Positions 19,293 through 27,846 of a DNA stretch of 34,358 nt are shown in pieces; position 1 is the first letter of the stretch, and each line of letters opens with the position of its first letter. The notes beneath the pieces were generated by a model. The model was not told the DNA's origin, did not search any database, and saw only the letters and a list, made by a program, of their open reading frames with translations. Position numbers and translations under genes: made by a program. The DNA comes from an uncultured Roseburia sp. (GTDB lineage: Bacteria; Bacillota; Clostridia; Lachnospirales; Lachnospiraceae). The stretch lies in contig CALZGM010000032.1 of NCBI GenBank assembly GCA_945787015.1, forward strand, positions 1 through 34,358, read 5' to 3'.

Positions 19293-20006
19293 CTACTTTT
19301 TCTTCCGGCCACCGCTCATAATTCTGTCATATTCTTTTACGTATATTTCCATAATGTCTGTCGTATTGATCAAATCTTCTACCGAATGGTTTGATAAATA
19401 GTTTTTAAACATCTCATCTAAAAATTTATCTGTGACAGATGGTAATCGTAAAATAGCTTTCTGCCCATCATACCCTTTTTCATTTAGTAATCTAACAAGT
19501 GGTAGTGTACTACCAATCATTTCTTCTTCCTGTTGTCTTTGCAAATGACCCATATGATACAGTGTATACTCTTTATTATCAAGTGTTGAAATTGTCATAA
19601 TTGTATTTGAAGCAACTGATCCCCCAAACCTGCAAATCAAACTTTTAGGCAAGAAAATATGTTGTATTTTAATCCAATGTTCTGACTCCCAGATTTTTCC
19701 TTTTTTCAAAACAATAAAGGTTTCTTTTTCTACAAGCTGTTTTAGTATCCTTTTATCATAGTATCTGGATATTGGAATGCAAAAATATGGTGTTCGAAAT
19801 ACAAAATATGTCCCATACAGAAGTAACGCAAATATGGCTAAGGCAAGTACCGTTAATCCTATATATGTGTTATCACTGAATGCTTTATACAGAACTTTTA
19901 TCCAAACAATGTCACAAAATATAAGAAGGATTCTTCCATAATATGTAAACCTTTTTAATTCTTCTTTTACAATTCGATACTTCATACGCTTAACATCTTT
20001 CTTCAT
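19293..20006 (-). CDS. Two-TM membrane protein with Lys-rich tail, paralogue 2
   Basis: 237 aa, clear paralogue of the gene at 18540-19241 along the whole length: YRIVKEELKR, TM segments (about 22-42 and 48-69), FRTPYFCIPISRYYD, EHWIKIQHIFLPKSLIC, YHMGHLQRQQEEEMIGSTLPLV, NHSVEDLINTTD and SGGRKKK end. Divergence is greatest in the two TM segments and in the stretch before the conserved C-terminal block. The annotated ATG (20006) has no good ribosome site and lies 9 nt after the preceding stop; an internal ATG at 19985 (MKYRIV) aligns better with the paralogue's start. Function unknown. Confidence 0.8.
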   Translation of the reverse strand: MKKDVKRMKYRIVKEELKRFTYYGRILLIFCDIVWIKVLYKAFSDNTYIGLTVLALAIFALLLYGTYFVFRTPYFCIPISRYYDKRILKQLVEKETFIVLKKGKIWESEHWIKIQHIFLPKSLICRFGGSVASNTIMTISTLDNKEYTLYHMGHLQRQQEEEMIGSTLPLVRLLNEKGYDGQKAILRLPSVTDKFLDEMFKNYLSNHSVEDLINTTDIMEIYVKEYDRIMSGGRKKK

Positions 20007-20015
20007 TTCGAATTT

Positions 20016-20573
20016 TCAATTCATATAACATGGTAATATAATCACTTTTTGAATTCTCTCAATATAGACAAGTATTGCTTTTCCTGTGCCCGTCATACAC
20101 ATTCTTATTTTCTCATCATATTGCGTTCCTTCTAAGTCACTAACTATCCCAAAATGATAAACCGAATCTGTAGGAGTAACATCATCATCTACATGAACAT
20201 CAAGTATCATGAATTCTCCATTTTTTATAGCATTATAGTATATTTTGCTTTTATTTCTTTTCATACTCGATATGACAGTACACTCGCATCCAACGCCCCC
20301 TAATGCTAACATAACTAGAATACCCAATAATGCAAACGAAGTTATCAGACTTTCCGTTTTAAATATATCCCCCATTTTCAAAAGATTGCTTATTGCACTC
20401 CCTATCATTCCGAATCCTAATAGTGCTGTAATCAAATTAGATATCCTATCCCGTCTAATATCTGATTTTGCATCTTGCATTAAGAATTCCTGTATATACT
20501 GCTTCTCTCTCCCGGCTGTTTCTCTCCAACCGTTCATATCTTTCAAATTACTGATTACAACTCTATCATGCAT
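20016..20573 (-). CDS. Two-TM membrane protein of unknown function
   Basis: 185 aa, not recognised. A charged N-terminal helix (about 15-43) precedes two hydrophobic segments (about 45-64 and 76-95), followed by a soluble, probably beta-rich C-terminal half (DVHVDDDVTPTDSVYHFGIVSDLEG...). No ribosome site stands out at the first ATG; a second ATG at residue 13 is possible. It is 9 nt upstream of the next gene, indicating co-transcription. Confidence 0.7.
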   Translation of the reverse strand: MHDRVVISNLKDMNGWRETAGREKQYIQEFLMQDAKSDIRRDRISNLITALLGFGMIGSAISNLLKMGDIFKTESLITSFALLGILVMLALGGVGCECTVISSMKRNKSKIYYNAIKNGEFMILDVHVDDDVTPTDSVYHFGIVSDLEGTQYDEKIRMCMTGTGKAILVYIERIQKVIILPCYMN

Positions 20574-20637
20574 AGCATGTAAACCATTTTAACCCTTCTA
20601 TTACTGTTCAATGTTTCATTTGCAAAAACCTTTAGGG

Positions 20638-21507
20638 CTAAATAAACACAAACCCTTTCCACCCAAATATTTTTAACACGATAACTACAATGAATGTCAC
20701 CAAAAGGAAAAGTAGAATATGTTCCATCCTTGATAATACTTTCTCTTTTGGCGTTAGTTCTTTTTGATCATCTCGCATTTCCGTAGCCAGCTTTATATCT
20801 TCCTCTTGTATTTTTAAGGTTTCATAGGCAGCTTTTTGATTGCCTTCGTTTTTGACTCTTTCTATAAAACTAGCATCGTACATAGCACGTTCTGCCTCTA
20901 ACTTTGACGTAAATAATCCGGCAGTCGGATCGTGGTGGTCATCCCAATAATTTTGAATGTCAATCATTTCTGATGTGCAAGAAAGTAACGTGATTAACAG
21001 GTATTCATCTTTCTCAATATACAAGGTTGCTTTGCAATTATGGTATTCTTTCCCTTCACTATGACGAGCAATGATGGAAACTAATTCTCCGTTTTCCTTA
21101 AACAAACAGAAATAAGTGGAACCATGTTTCGGTAAGCCGATGTGAAATTGTAAATATGTTTCTCCTTCATAATAGAATACATATGTACCTATATGATGAT
21201 CCTTTCCTTTTTCGCTACATCGCAAATCATCCACATGTAATTCGGCAATAACATTCTTGTTTTCCAGTATACGAAAACCAAGCATCTTTTTCATGTTATA
21301 ATAATACGGATACTTGAAAGATAATTCTCTCTTTTTAATCATCTTAGGAATAGCTTCGAATTGAAACTTATGATCTCCATACCAAAGGCATGTGCGCATG
21401 TTGGCTCCATTTACTGCACGCGCAACGACTTCTTGTGTGCCGTCGAGTGAAAACCACCATTTATTTTGCCTTACCATTTGTTCTTCCATGTATAAATTTA
21501 GAATCAT
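20638..21507 (-). CDS. Beta-rich protein with C-terminal membrane anchor, unknown function
   Basis: 289 aa, not recognised. Residues about 15-185 look like a beta-rich domain with repeated hydrophobic strands (for example VFYYEGETYLQFHI, ATLYIEKDEYLLITLL), reminiscent of LURP-one/tubby-like folds, but only by eye. A charged helical segment (about 195-255) follows, then one hydrophobic segment (about 263-280) and a short basic end. Start supported by GAGGGGA about 7 nt upstream. It shares the operon and membrane association of its neighbours but not their two-TM N-terminal layout. Confidence 0.75.
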   Translation of the reverse strand: MILNLYMEEQMVRQNKWWFSLDGTQEVVARAVNGANMRTCLWYGDHKFQFEAIPKMIKKRELSFKYPYYYNMKKMLGFRILENKNVIAELHVDDLRCSEKGKDHHIGTYVFYYEGETYLQFHIGLPKHGSTYFCLFKENGELVSIIARHSEGKEYHNCKATLYIEKDEYLLITLLSCTSEMIDIQNYWDDHHDPTAGLFTSKLEAERAMYDASFIERVKNEGNQKAAYETLKIQEEDIKLATEMRDDQKELTPKEKVLSRMEHILLFLLVTFIVVIVLKIFGWKGFVFI

Positions 21508-21534
21508 TTGAACTTCCCCTCGTATAATTACTTA

Positions 21535-22035
21535 TCACAGTTTTTCTTCTCTAACTGTAATCCTTACCGTTTCACCAACCCGACATTTTTCATATTCCTC
21601 TTTCTCCAGATAAAACATGCTAAAATAATCATTTTCCAAAACCCGACCTCGTATCGGATAAAATGTTGTTATATTTGATCCCGGTGATAATGTCTGCTCA
21701 ATAATAGTCTCTGTTTCAAGTTTTTCTTCAACCAATACCTCAAAATAATATTTGCGTCTGACAGCTTTTATATCTGTTCTATCAATATTTTCATATAGGA
21801 TAATCAGAAAAATCATAAAAGCTATTACAAGATACGAAGGATATGCTAATGATTTAACAAATACCGATAACGCAATTGCACCAAGGAGAATCGTCAAAAA
21901 GATACTCCGCCTGACATTCTGATTTTTCTTGTACTGTTTCTCTTTCGTTTTTAATTCCTCCGCGGTATATTTCTTAATATAAATATTTTTCTTATCCTCT
22001 TCTGTAAAATATACTTTTTCGTCTTCACGTATCAT
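21535..22035 (-). CDS. Two-TM membrane protein of unknown function
   Basis: 166 aa, not recognised. A charged N-terminus (about 1-43, rich in Lys and Glu) is followed by two hydrophobic segments (about 44-61 and 65-82) and a beta-rich C-terminal half (YFEVLVEEKLETETIIEQTL, YPIRGRVLENDYFSMFYL). CAGGGTG lies 5 nt before the start. It is separated from the next gene by 27 nt. The same layout of two TM segments plus a cytoplasmic beta domain recurs in the cluster. Confidence 0.75.
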   Translation of the reverse strand: MIREDEKVYFTEEDKKNIYIKKYTAEELKTKEKQYKKNQNVRRSIFLTILLGAIALSVFVKSLAYPSYLVIAFMIFLIILYENIDRTDIKAVRRKYYFEVLVEEKLETETIIEQTLSPGSNITTFYPIRGRVLENDYFSMFYLEKEEYEKCRVGETVRITVREEKL

Positions 22036-22106
22036 ATATTCACCCTGCTAAGGAATGCTGCACCAGAGATTGTCCTGCCAATTCTCCGTACATACATTCC
22101 ATTTTT

Positions 22107-22775
22107 TTACTTATAAGTTTCAAACGGTCTGACTTTATTTACCGTTTTAAGCCCTGTCCGTTCTTCTATCTGTGCTACAATTTCATCAAAATGCTCAAAA
22201 TACTCCGGAATTTCAAGCCAGGTTTCATCTTTCCATTCCGGATTTGCTCCAACTTTACTAATACACTGTGAATAATCACTGTCTGACCACTTTCTACTCC
22301 CTTTCGGTCCATAGACTCTTAGCATCCGTTGTACTTCATCATACTCAATCCTTAACACTTGATTGTATCTGATATAAAACGTCCACCAATATGTTTCCAT
22401 ATACCCTTGCCAAAATATATTTTCGAATCTATGTGTTATCATTTTATCATCAAAGACGATTTCTTCATCTTTAAGCCCTATCCATGGCATCATATACTTC
22501 CGCAGCACATATGACCTTAAACAAAGTGGTATCAGTGCTAATATCAGTGCACCACAAAAAACAACCACTGCTCCGGTCAAAAAAACAAACCACGCATCTT
22601 CCTTTACCTTCATCCCCAAATAAATCGTGCCACATGCAACTATTGTAGCCAAACAAATAATTACTGTAAATAATACACGCCAAATGATTGTTGGAACAAT
22701 CACCTTTGCTCCAAGCTTTTTTCTAATATCTTTGATCATTTGGCTTTTTTTCTTGCTGTCTACTATATATTTCAT
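22107..22775 (-). CDS. Two-TM membrane protein with PH-like C-terminal domain, unknown function
   Basis: 222 aa, not recognised. Basic N-terminus, two long hydrophobic segments (about 27-55 and 61-90), then a soluble domain whose strand pattern (EEIVFDDKMITHRF, WTFYIRYNQVLRIEYDEVQRMLRVYG) resembles a bacterial PH-like domain, ending in a helix (about 193-208). GGAGG is 5 nt before the start. Similar overall layout to the gene at 22813-23418, suggesting distant homology. Confidence 0.75.
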   Translation of the reverse strand: MKYIVDSKKKSQMIKDIRKKLGAKVIVPTIIWRVLFTVIICLATIVACGTIYLGMKVKEDAWFVFLTGAVVVFCGALILALIPLCLRSYVLRKYMMPWIGLKDEEIVFDDKMITHRFENIFWQGYMETYWWTFYIRYNQVLRIEYDEVQRMLRVYGPKGSRKWSDSDYSQCISKVGANPEWKDETWLEIPEYFEHFDEIVAQIEERTGLKTVNKVRPFETYK

Positions 22776-22812
22776 CTTTGCCTCCGCTAGTCTTAGATAC
22801 TTTTTTAGCCGT

Positions 22813-23418
22813 TTAATTTCCTATCTTTTCTTTGATTTTTCTAATGATTTCTTCCGCCTGGTCAAACGCAAGCAGAAACGAATACTTGCTATCCGGATAA
22901 AATTTTCGCTGGCTCATGCTAAAATTAATTCTTTCACTCGCAAAATCATCATAAACTGTTAATTGAGCAACTCCGGTCAATGTGAAAAGCATGCATTCTG
23001 CATCATATTCCATGTTCTGAATATCCTCAAAACAAATTTGATATAAATCCATACTAGTTCCGAAACGATTTAAAATATCATGATACCCAAACTCTACTCC
23101 TGCTTTTTCAATATGTATAAATTCTTTGCTCATTTCAGAATATGGTGAACCCAGATTCAAAATCGTCTTATGCCATATCAGCATCGAAAATGCTGTTGGT
23201 ATGATAAAAAAGATGAATCCTGCCAAAATTCCCACTATCATTCCCTCTGTGCCTGCACTTCCACCAAACACACAAACAGAACCGACAAATAAGAATACTC
23301 CAAGCGCCAAAAGCATGATACATGACACCAGACATGCCATGAATTTGATTCTATATGTATTTGAAATATATCGAATTAACATTTTTCTTTTCAACTTATC
23401 GTTTGCATGATAATACAT
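22813..23418 (-). CDS. Two-TM membrane protein with PH-like C-terminal domain, unknown function
   Basis: 201 aa, not recognised. Basic N-terminus (NDKLKRKMLIRYI), two hydrophobic segments (about 25-50 and 58-82) and a C-terminal domain with strands and a final amphipathic helix (DQAEEIIRKIKEKI) that looks PH-like (EFIHIEKAGVEFGYHDILNRF, LYQICFEDIQNMEYDAECMLFTL). GGGGGA precedes the start. First of the seven membrane-protein genes in transcription order; no strong promoter was identified before it. Confidence 0.75.
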   Translation of the reverse strand: MYYHANDKLKRKMLIRYISNTYRIKFMACLVSCIMLLALGVFLFVGSVCVFGGSAGTEGMIVGILAGFIFFIIPTAFSMLIWHKTILNLGSPYSEMSKEFIHIEKAGVEFGYHDILNRFGTSMDLYQICFEDIQNMEYDAECMLFTLTGVAQLTVYDDFASERINFSMSQRKFYPDSKYSFLLAFDQAEEIIRKIKEKIGN

Positions 23419-23487
23419 TGCAATCCCCCATTGGTAAATTATAGTCTACACCGTAATGATTGTCCTAACGCATCCTCATTCTATTAC

Positions 23488-23760
23488 TTATTTTGATATT
23501 GTCAACTTTAAGCCTAATGGGCGCAATAATTTTAAAAGTGTAGCAAGATTTGGAGTTGTTTGAAATGACTCTATTCTTGCTACAGAAGATTGTGGGATAC
23601 CACATAATTCAGCCAATTCACGCTGGCTCAAGCCCAAGGCATTCCTCTGTTCTATTATCGCACTGACGATTTTTGCCTGTGCCTCAATATCCTCAATATC
23701 TCTACCGCTTTTTTCATCCATTCTTTTTACATGTTCTTTATAATCGTTCCAATTTCTCAT
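23488..23760 (-). CDS. XRE-family helix-turn-helix regulator, HigA-like
   Basis: 90 aa DNA-binding protein. An N-terminal helical extension (MRNWNDYKEHVKRMDEKS...) precedes a Cro/C1-type helix-turn-helix (about 33-88; RNALGLSQRELAELCGIPQSSVARIE). Length and layout resemble HigA-type antitoxins, but no HigB/RelE-like toxin gene is next to it. The reading frame opens at a TTG (23769), yet the ATG at 23760 sits about 10 nt after AGGAG and is preferred. Its promoter carries two overlapping palindromes, suggesting autoregulation. It is the first gene of the island on the minus strand and may also govern the membrane-protein genes that follow. Confidence 0.85.
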   Translation of the reverse strand: MRNWNDYKEHVKRMDEKSGRDIEDIEAQAKIVSAIIEQRNALGLSQRELAELCGIPQSSVARIESFQTTPNLATLLKLLRPLGLKLTISK

Positions 23761-23796
23761 ATATTGCAATGCTCCTGATTGGCTTTTTATATCCAG

Positions 23797-23825
23797 ATAA
23801 TAGCATGAATGCTATCAGATAGCAA
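23797..23825 (-). promoter_or_regulatory. Promoter and overlapping palindromic operators of the XRE gene
   Basis: On the minus strand TTGCTA (23820-23825) and TATTAT (23797-23802) are exactly 17 nt apart. Within the same 29 bp lie ATAGCATGAATGCTAT (23800-23815) and GCTATCAGATAGC (23811-23823), two perfect inverted repeats sharing GCTAT. Dimer binding here would block the promoter. Confidence 0.65.
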
Positions 23826-23915
23826 GATTCATTTACACTATGATTCAGCATATTGAGCCGTACAAGGTCTTATATTTTAAAAGTTTTACTTGATTAACCA
23901 TGTTAGAAATGCTAC

Positions 23916-24019
23916 TATACTTACATAAAAGGTGCTACCGATAGATGGCTAGACCCTTACAAATTAGTTAACGAAAAACGATCGCCCTATCTTGCAGGAT
24001 ACTAACGGCGGTCGTTTTT
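23916..24019 (+). ncRNA. Putative antisense RNA (right repeat copy)
   Basis: Plus-strand TATACT (23916-23921) and the terminator with arms AAAAACGATCGCC (23974-23986) and GGCGGTCGTTTTT (24007-24019) copy the left module. If transcribed, this RNA has no intact convergent toxin gene at its own locus and could act in trans on the left copy. Confidence 0.4.
23974..24019. terminator. Bidirectional terminator in the right direct repeat
   Basis: Same 13-bp arms as at 18279-18325 with a 20-nt loop; A and T runs on both sides. Confidence 0.8.
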
Positions 24020-24125
24020 GCTTGTGTTTTTATGTTCTTCATCTTCTTTCTTGCGTTCCAATCTCTCGATTTTCTCCACAATCCGTCCAACTGCAACTCC
24101 GGTTCCAAAAACTGCAAGAATAAAC
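24002..24125 (-). pseudogene. N-terminally truncated copy of the small TM peptide gene
   Basis: The minus strand encodes the part of the 50-aa peptide from FILAVFGTG to the KNDRR end, almost unchanged, but the first ten codons and the ribosome site are missing; the sequence before 24125 belongs to the oxidoreductase terminator region. It is a broken copy created at the repeat boundary. Confidence 0.8.
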
Positions 24126-24134
24126 GTTTGAAGT

Positions 24135-24174
24135 AAAAAAAGAGGCACAGCACACAAATTAGTATGCTGTGCCT
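24135..24174 (-). terminator. Terminator of the pyruvate:ferredoxin oxidoreductase gene
   Basis: A perfect 10-bp stem AGGCACAGCA/TGCTGTGCCT with a 12-nt loop (24143-24174) is followed on the minus strand by CTTTTTTT. It lies about 30 nt after the stop codon. Confidence 0.9.
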
Positions 24175-24204
24175 ACAGTTATTCATTTGATTAATATAGT
24201 CTTA

Positions 24205-27200
24205 TTACTTATATAACTCAACTAATCTTAACAGATGTTCGTAACGCTCCTTAGCAGCTTCTTCAGATGCTTTGAAGAGTCTTTCTGCTCTTTCTGGGAA
24301 GGATCTGGTTAATCTTGTGTAACGTGTTTCGTTATTCAAGAATTCCTGATAGGTTCCATCACCTGGTTTAGAGGTCAATGTGAATGGATTCTTTCCTTCT
24401 GCCTTAAGAGCTGGGTTGAATGAGAAGAGGTTCCAGTAACCAGAAGCTACTGCTTTCTTCATTTCATCCTGACAGTGGTTCATACCACCCTTAACACCGT
24501 GTAATTCACATGGAGCGTAACCGATGATTAATGATGGACCATCGTATGCTTCCGCTTCAGCGATAACTTTTACAGCGTGAGCCATGTTAGCACCAAGAGC
24601 AATCTGTGCTACGTATACGTAACCATAGCTCATAGCGATTTCTGTAAGGCTCTTCTTGCCGATTTCTTTACCTGCTGCTGCGAACTGACAAACTTCACCG
24701 ATGTTAGAAGCCTTAGAAGCCTGACCACCTGTATTTGAGTACATTTCTGTATCGAATACCATAACGTTTACGTTATTTCCGGAAGCAAGTACATGATCTA
24801 ATCCGCCGAAACCGATGTCATATGCCCATCCGTCACCACCGAAGATCCATACAGACTTCTTAGCAAGGTAATCTTTCTTCTCAAGAGCAGCCTTAGCATC
24901 CGGACATCCGGCAGCTGCAGCTTTCTCTAATTCAGCAACAAGTGCTTCTGTTGCAGGTGTGTTAGCCTTTGTATCCTGCTTTGTTTCCATAAATTTAGCA
25001 AATGCAGCCTTTAATTCAGCAGATGCTTTGTCAGAGGAAGCACATTTCTCAGCGCTTGCAATTGCCTGATCACGTAATACCTGCTGACCAATCTGCATAC
25101 CAAGACCATGCTCTGCGTTATCCTCGAATAAGGAGTTAGCCCAAGCAGGACCCTTCTTAGAATCTTTGTTTACTGTATATGGTGATGTAGCAGCCGGACC
25201 GCCCCAGATTGAAGAACATCCTGTTGCGTTGGAGATGTACATATGCTCACCAAATAACTGTGTAATTAAACGAGCGTAAGATGTTTCTGCACAACCTGCA
25301 CATGAGCCAGAGAACTCAAGTAATGGCTGATTGAACTGTGAACCCTTAACTGTGTTATCTGCTGGCATACCAGGTTTCTTACCAACGTTTGCTACTAAGT
25401 AGTCAAATACTGGCTGTTCTGCTGCCTGAGATTCCTGTGGAACCATAGCGATAGCGCCAACCGGACATACAGTAACACATTCGCCACATCCCATACAGTC
25501 TAATGGAGATACGCTCATGGTGTATTTGTATTCGCTTGCCTTTGGCTTTGTATCAGCAAGTTTAATCTGTGAAGGAGCAGCTTTTACTTCTTCATCACTT
25601 AACATAAATGGACGAATGGTAGCATGTGAACATACAAATGCACACTGATTACACTGGATACACTTAGCAGCATCCCATTCAGGAACTGTTACGGCTGTAC
25701 CACGTTTCTCATATGCAGATGCACCATGCTCGAACTGTCCGTCCGGGTTGCCCATGAATGCAGATACCGGTAAAGAATCACCATCCATCAATGCGATAGG
25801 ATTTAATAATTCTTTTACCATCTTAACGGTCTCTGGACGTCCTGTTAATTCAGCCGGAGCCGGATCAGCAGCCGGGTTAGACCAGGAAGCAGGAACCTCT
25901 ACTTTATGTACAGCATCTACACCGGCATCAATTGCCTTGTAGTTCATCTGTACAACATCGTCACCCTTCTTACCATAAGACTTCTTAGCAGCCTGTTTCA
26001 TGTAATCAACTGCTTCTTCGATTGGCATAACGTTTGCTAATTTGAAGAATGCTGACTGAAGGATTGTGTTGGTACGTTTACCCATACCGATTTCAATCGC
26101 TTTGTCGATAGCGTTGATTGTATATAACTGAATGTTGTTGTCAGCGATATATTTCTTAGCTGCTGCATTTAAGTGGTGCTCTAATTCTTCATCTGTCCAC
26201 TGGCAGTTAATCATAAATACTCCGCCCGGTTTTACGTCCTGAACCATCTTGAAACCTTTTGTTACATAAGATGGGTTATGACATGCAACGAAGTCTGCCT
26301 GATTGATGTAGTATGGGCTCTTGATTGGCTTGTCACCAAATCTCAAGTGAGAAATGGTAATACCACCTGTCTTCTTAGAGTCATACTGGAAGTATGCCTG
26401 AATGTATTTATCTGTGTGGTCACCGATAATCTTTGTAGAGTTCTTGTTAGCACCTACAGTACCGTCACCGCCAAGACCCCAGAACTTACACTCTACAGTA
26501 CCTGCTGCAGCTGTGATAGGAGCCGGTTTTACTTCCGGTAAGCTTAAGTTTGTAACGTCATCTACGATACCGATAGTGAAACGAGCCTTTGGAGCATCTT
26601 TCTCTAACTCTTTGTATACAGCGAAAATAGATGAAGGTGGTGTATCTTTTGAACCTAAACCATAACGTCCGCCTGTTAATACGATGGTATCAAGACCTGC
26701 TTCACGAAGTGTGGTAGCAACGTCTAAGTATAATGGATCGCCAAGTGCACCCGGCTCTTTTGTTCTGTCAAGAACAGCTACTTTCTTCACTGTCTTTGGA
26801 AGAACCTTTAAGAATGCTTCAGATACCCATGGACGGTATAAACGAACTTTTACTAAACCTACTTTTTCGCCTCTAGCTGTTAAGTAGTCGATAACTTCTT
26901 CTGCTACGTCGTTTACAGAACCCATAGCTACGATAACGCGCTCTGCATCTTCTGCTCCGTAGTAGTTGAATAAATCATAGTTTGTACCAAGCTTTTCATT
27001 GATCTTAGCCATGTATTTAGATACGATAGCCGGAAGTTCATTGTAAGCTGTGTTACAAGCTTCACGATGCTGGAAGAAAACGTCTCCGTTTTCATGAGAA
27101 CCACGCATAGCCGGATGTTCCGGATTTAATGCATGTGCACGGAATGCTTTCACTGCATCCATATTGCACATTTCTTTCAAATCTGCGAAATCCCATTTCT

Positions 27201-27750
27201 CGATTTTCTGGATTTCATGTGAAGTACGGAATCCATCGAAGAAGTTAAGGAATGGTACTCTTCCTTCGATTGTTGCTAAGTGTGCAACCGGGCTTAAGTC
27301 CATAACTTCCTGTGGGTTTGTCTCACATAACATAGCGAAACCTGTCTGACGACAAGCGTATACGTCACTGTGATCACCAAAAATATTTAATGACTGTGTA
27401 GCAACAGTACGTGCAGATACATCAAATACACATGGAAGCATTTCGCCGGCAATTTTGTACATATTTGGAATCATTAATAAAAGACCCTGAGATGCTGTAA
27501 ATGTGGTAGTTAAAGCACCTGCTGCCAAGGAACCGTGTACGGCACCTGCTGCACCTGCTTCAGATTCCATCTCTACGACCTTAACCTGATTTCCAAAAAT
27601 ATTTTCCATGCCTGCTGCTGACCACTGGTCTACAGAGTCTGCCATTGGGCTGGATGGGGTAATTGGGTAAATCGCTGCAACATCAGTAAACGCATAGGCT
27701 ACATGAGCTGCCGCTGTATTACCGTCCATTGACTGTTTTGCTCTGGACAT
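24205..27750 (-). CDS. nifJ: Pyruvate:ferredoxin (flavodoxin) oxidoreductase
   Basis: 1181 aa homodimeric-type enzyme that converts pyruvate and CoA to acetyl-CoA, CO2 and reduced ferredoxin, the central step of clostridial fermentation. Domains in order: N-terminal pyrimidine-binding domain (about 1-240; YPITPSSPMAD), domain II transketolase-C-like (about 260-400), gamma domain (about 420-600; GLGGDGTVGANK), a two-cluster ferredoxin domain (C697/C700/C703/C707 and C752/C755/C758/C762), and the C-terminal TPP domain with GGDGWAYDIG (971-980) and MYSNTGGQASK. C817, C820 and C845 fit the third 4Fe-4S ligands. Full length, AGGAGG before the start. Its own promoter (27847-27875) and terminator (24135-24174) make it monocistronic. 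Confidence 0.97.
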   Translation of the reverse strand: MSRAKQSMDGNTAAAHVAYAFTDVAAIYPITPSSPMADSVDQWSAAGMENIFGNQVKVVEMESEAGAAGAVHGSLAAGALTTTFTASQGLLLMIPNMYKIAGEMLPCVFDVSARTVATQSLNIFGDHSDVYACRQTGFAMLCETNPQEVMDLSPVAHLATIEGRVPFLNFFDGFRTSHEIQKIEKWDFADLKEMCNMDAVKAFRAHALNPEHPAMRGSHENGDVFFQHREACNTAYNELPAIVSKYMAKINEKLGTNYDLFNYYGAEDAERVIVAMGSVNDVAEEVIDYLTARGEKVGLVKVRLYRPWVSEAFLKVLPKTVKKVAVLDRTKEPGALGDPLYLDVATTLREAGLDTIVLTGGRYGLGSKDTPPSSIFAVYKELEKDAPKARFTIGIVDDVTNLSLPEVKPAPITAAAGTVECKFWGLGGDGTVGANKNSTKIIGDHTDKYIQAYFQYDSKKTGGITISHLRFGDKPIKSPYYINQADFVACHNPSYVTKGFKMVQDVKPGGVFMINCQWTDEELEHHLNAAAKKYIADNNIQLYTINAIDKAIEIGMGKRTNTILQSAFFKLANVMPIEEAVDYMKQAAKKSYGKKGDDVVQMNYKAIDAGVDAVHKVEVPASWSNPAADPAPAELTGRPETVKMVKELLNPIALMDGDSLPVSAFMGNPDGQFEHGASAYEKRGTAVTVPEWDAAKCIQCNQCAFVCSHATIRPFMLSDEEVKAAPSQIKLADTKPKASEYKYTMSVSPLDCMGCGECVTVCPVGAIAMVPQESQAAEQPVFDYLVANVGKKPGMPADNTVKGSQFNQPLLEFSGSCAGCAETSYARLITQLFGEHMYISNATGCSSIWGGPAATSPYTVNKDSKKGPAWANSLFEDNAEHGLGMQIGQQVLRDQAIASAEKCASSDKASAELKAAFAKFMETKQDTKANTPATEALVAELEKAAAAGCPDAKAALEKKDYLAKKSVWIFGGDGWAYDIGFGGLDHVLASGNNVNVMVFDTEMYSNTGGQASKASNIGEVCQFAAAGKEIGKKSLTEIAMSYGYVYVAQIALGANMAHAVKVIAEAEAYDGPSLIIGYAPCELHGVKGGMNHCQDEMKKAVASGYWNLFSFNPALKAEGKNPFTLTSKPGDGTYQEFLNNETRYTRLTRSFPERAERLFKASEEAAKERYEHLLRLVELYK

Positions 27751-27846
27751 TACTTTTTCCTCCTTAAATATATTATAATATTTATTATTTCTCCGTCTGT
27801 CGACACGCCTGCACCAGACTATACGGCAGATTTCGACTTAATACAA

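Larger units (their letters stand above)
23875..24125. repeat. Right copy of the 251-bp direct repeat bounding the island
   Basis: Direct copy of 18180-18430. Homology stops at 24125, inside the peptide gene, 8-10 bp before the T-tract of the pyruvate:ferredoxin oxidoreductase terminator. The interval 18180-24125 is therefore bracketed by equal-length repeats. Confidence 0.9.

Noticed and set aside
23488-23760. Complete HigBA toxin-antitoxin pair
   Set aside because: Only the XRE protein is present; no RelE/HigB-like frame lies on either side.
18180-24125. Prophage or insertion-sequence interpretation of the island
   Set aside because: No integrase, transposase, terminase or structural genes are present, and the bounding repeats are functional-looking modules, not short att or IS ends.
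23968-24186. 72-codon minus-strand frame across the right repeat and the oxidoreductase terminator
   Set aside because: It is out of frame with the conserved peptide gene and runs through a terminator hairpin; not a plausible gene.
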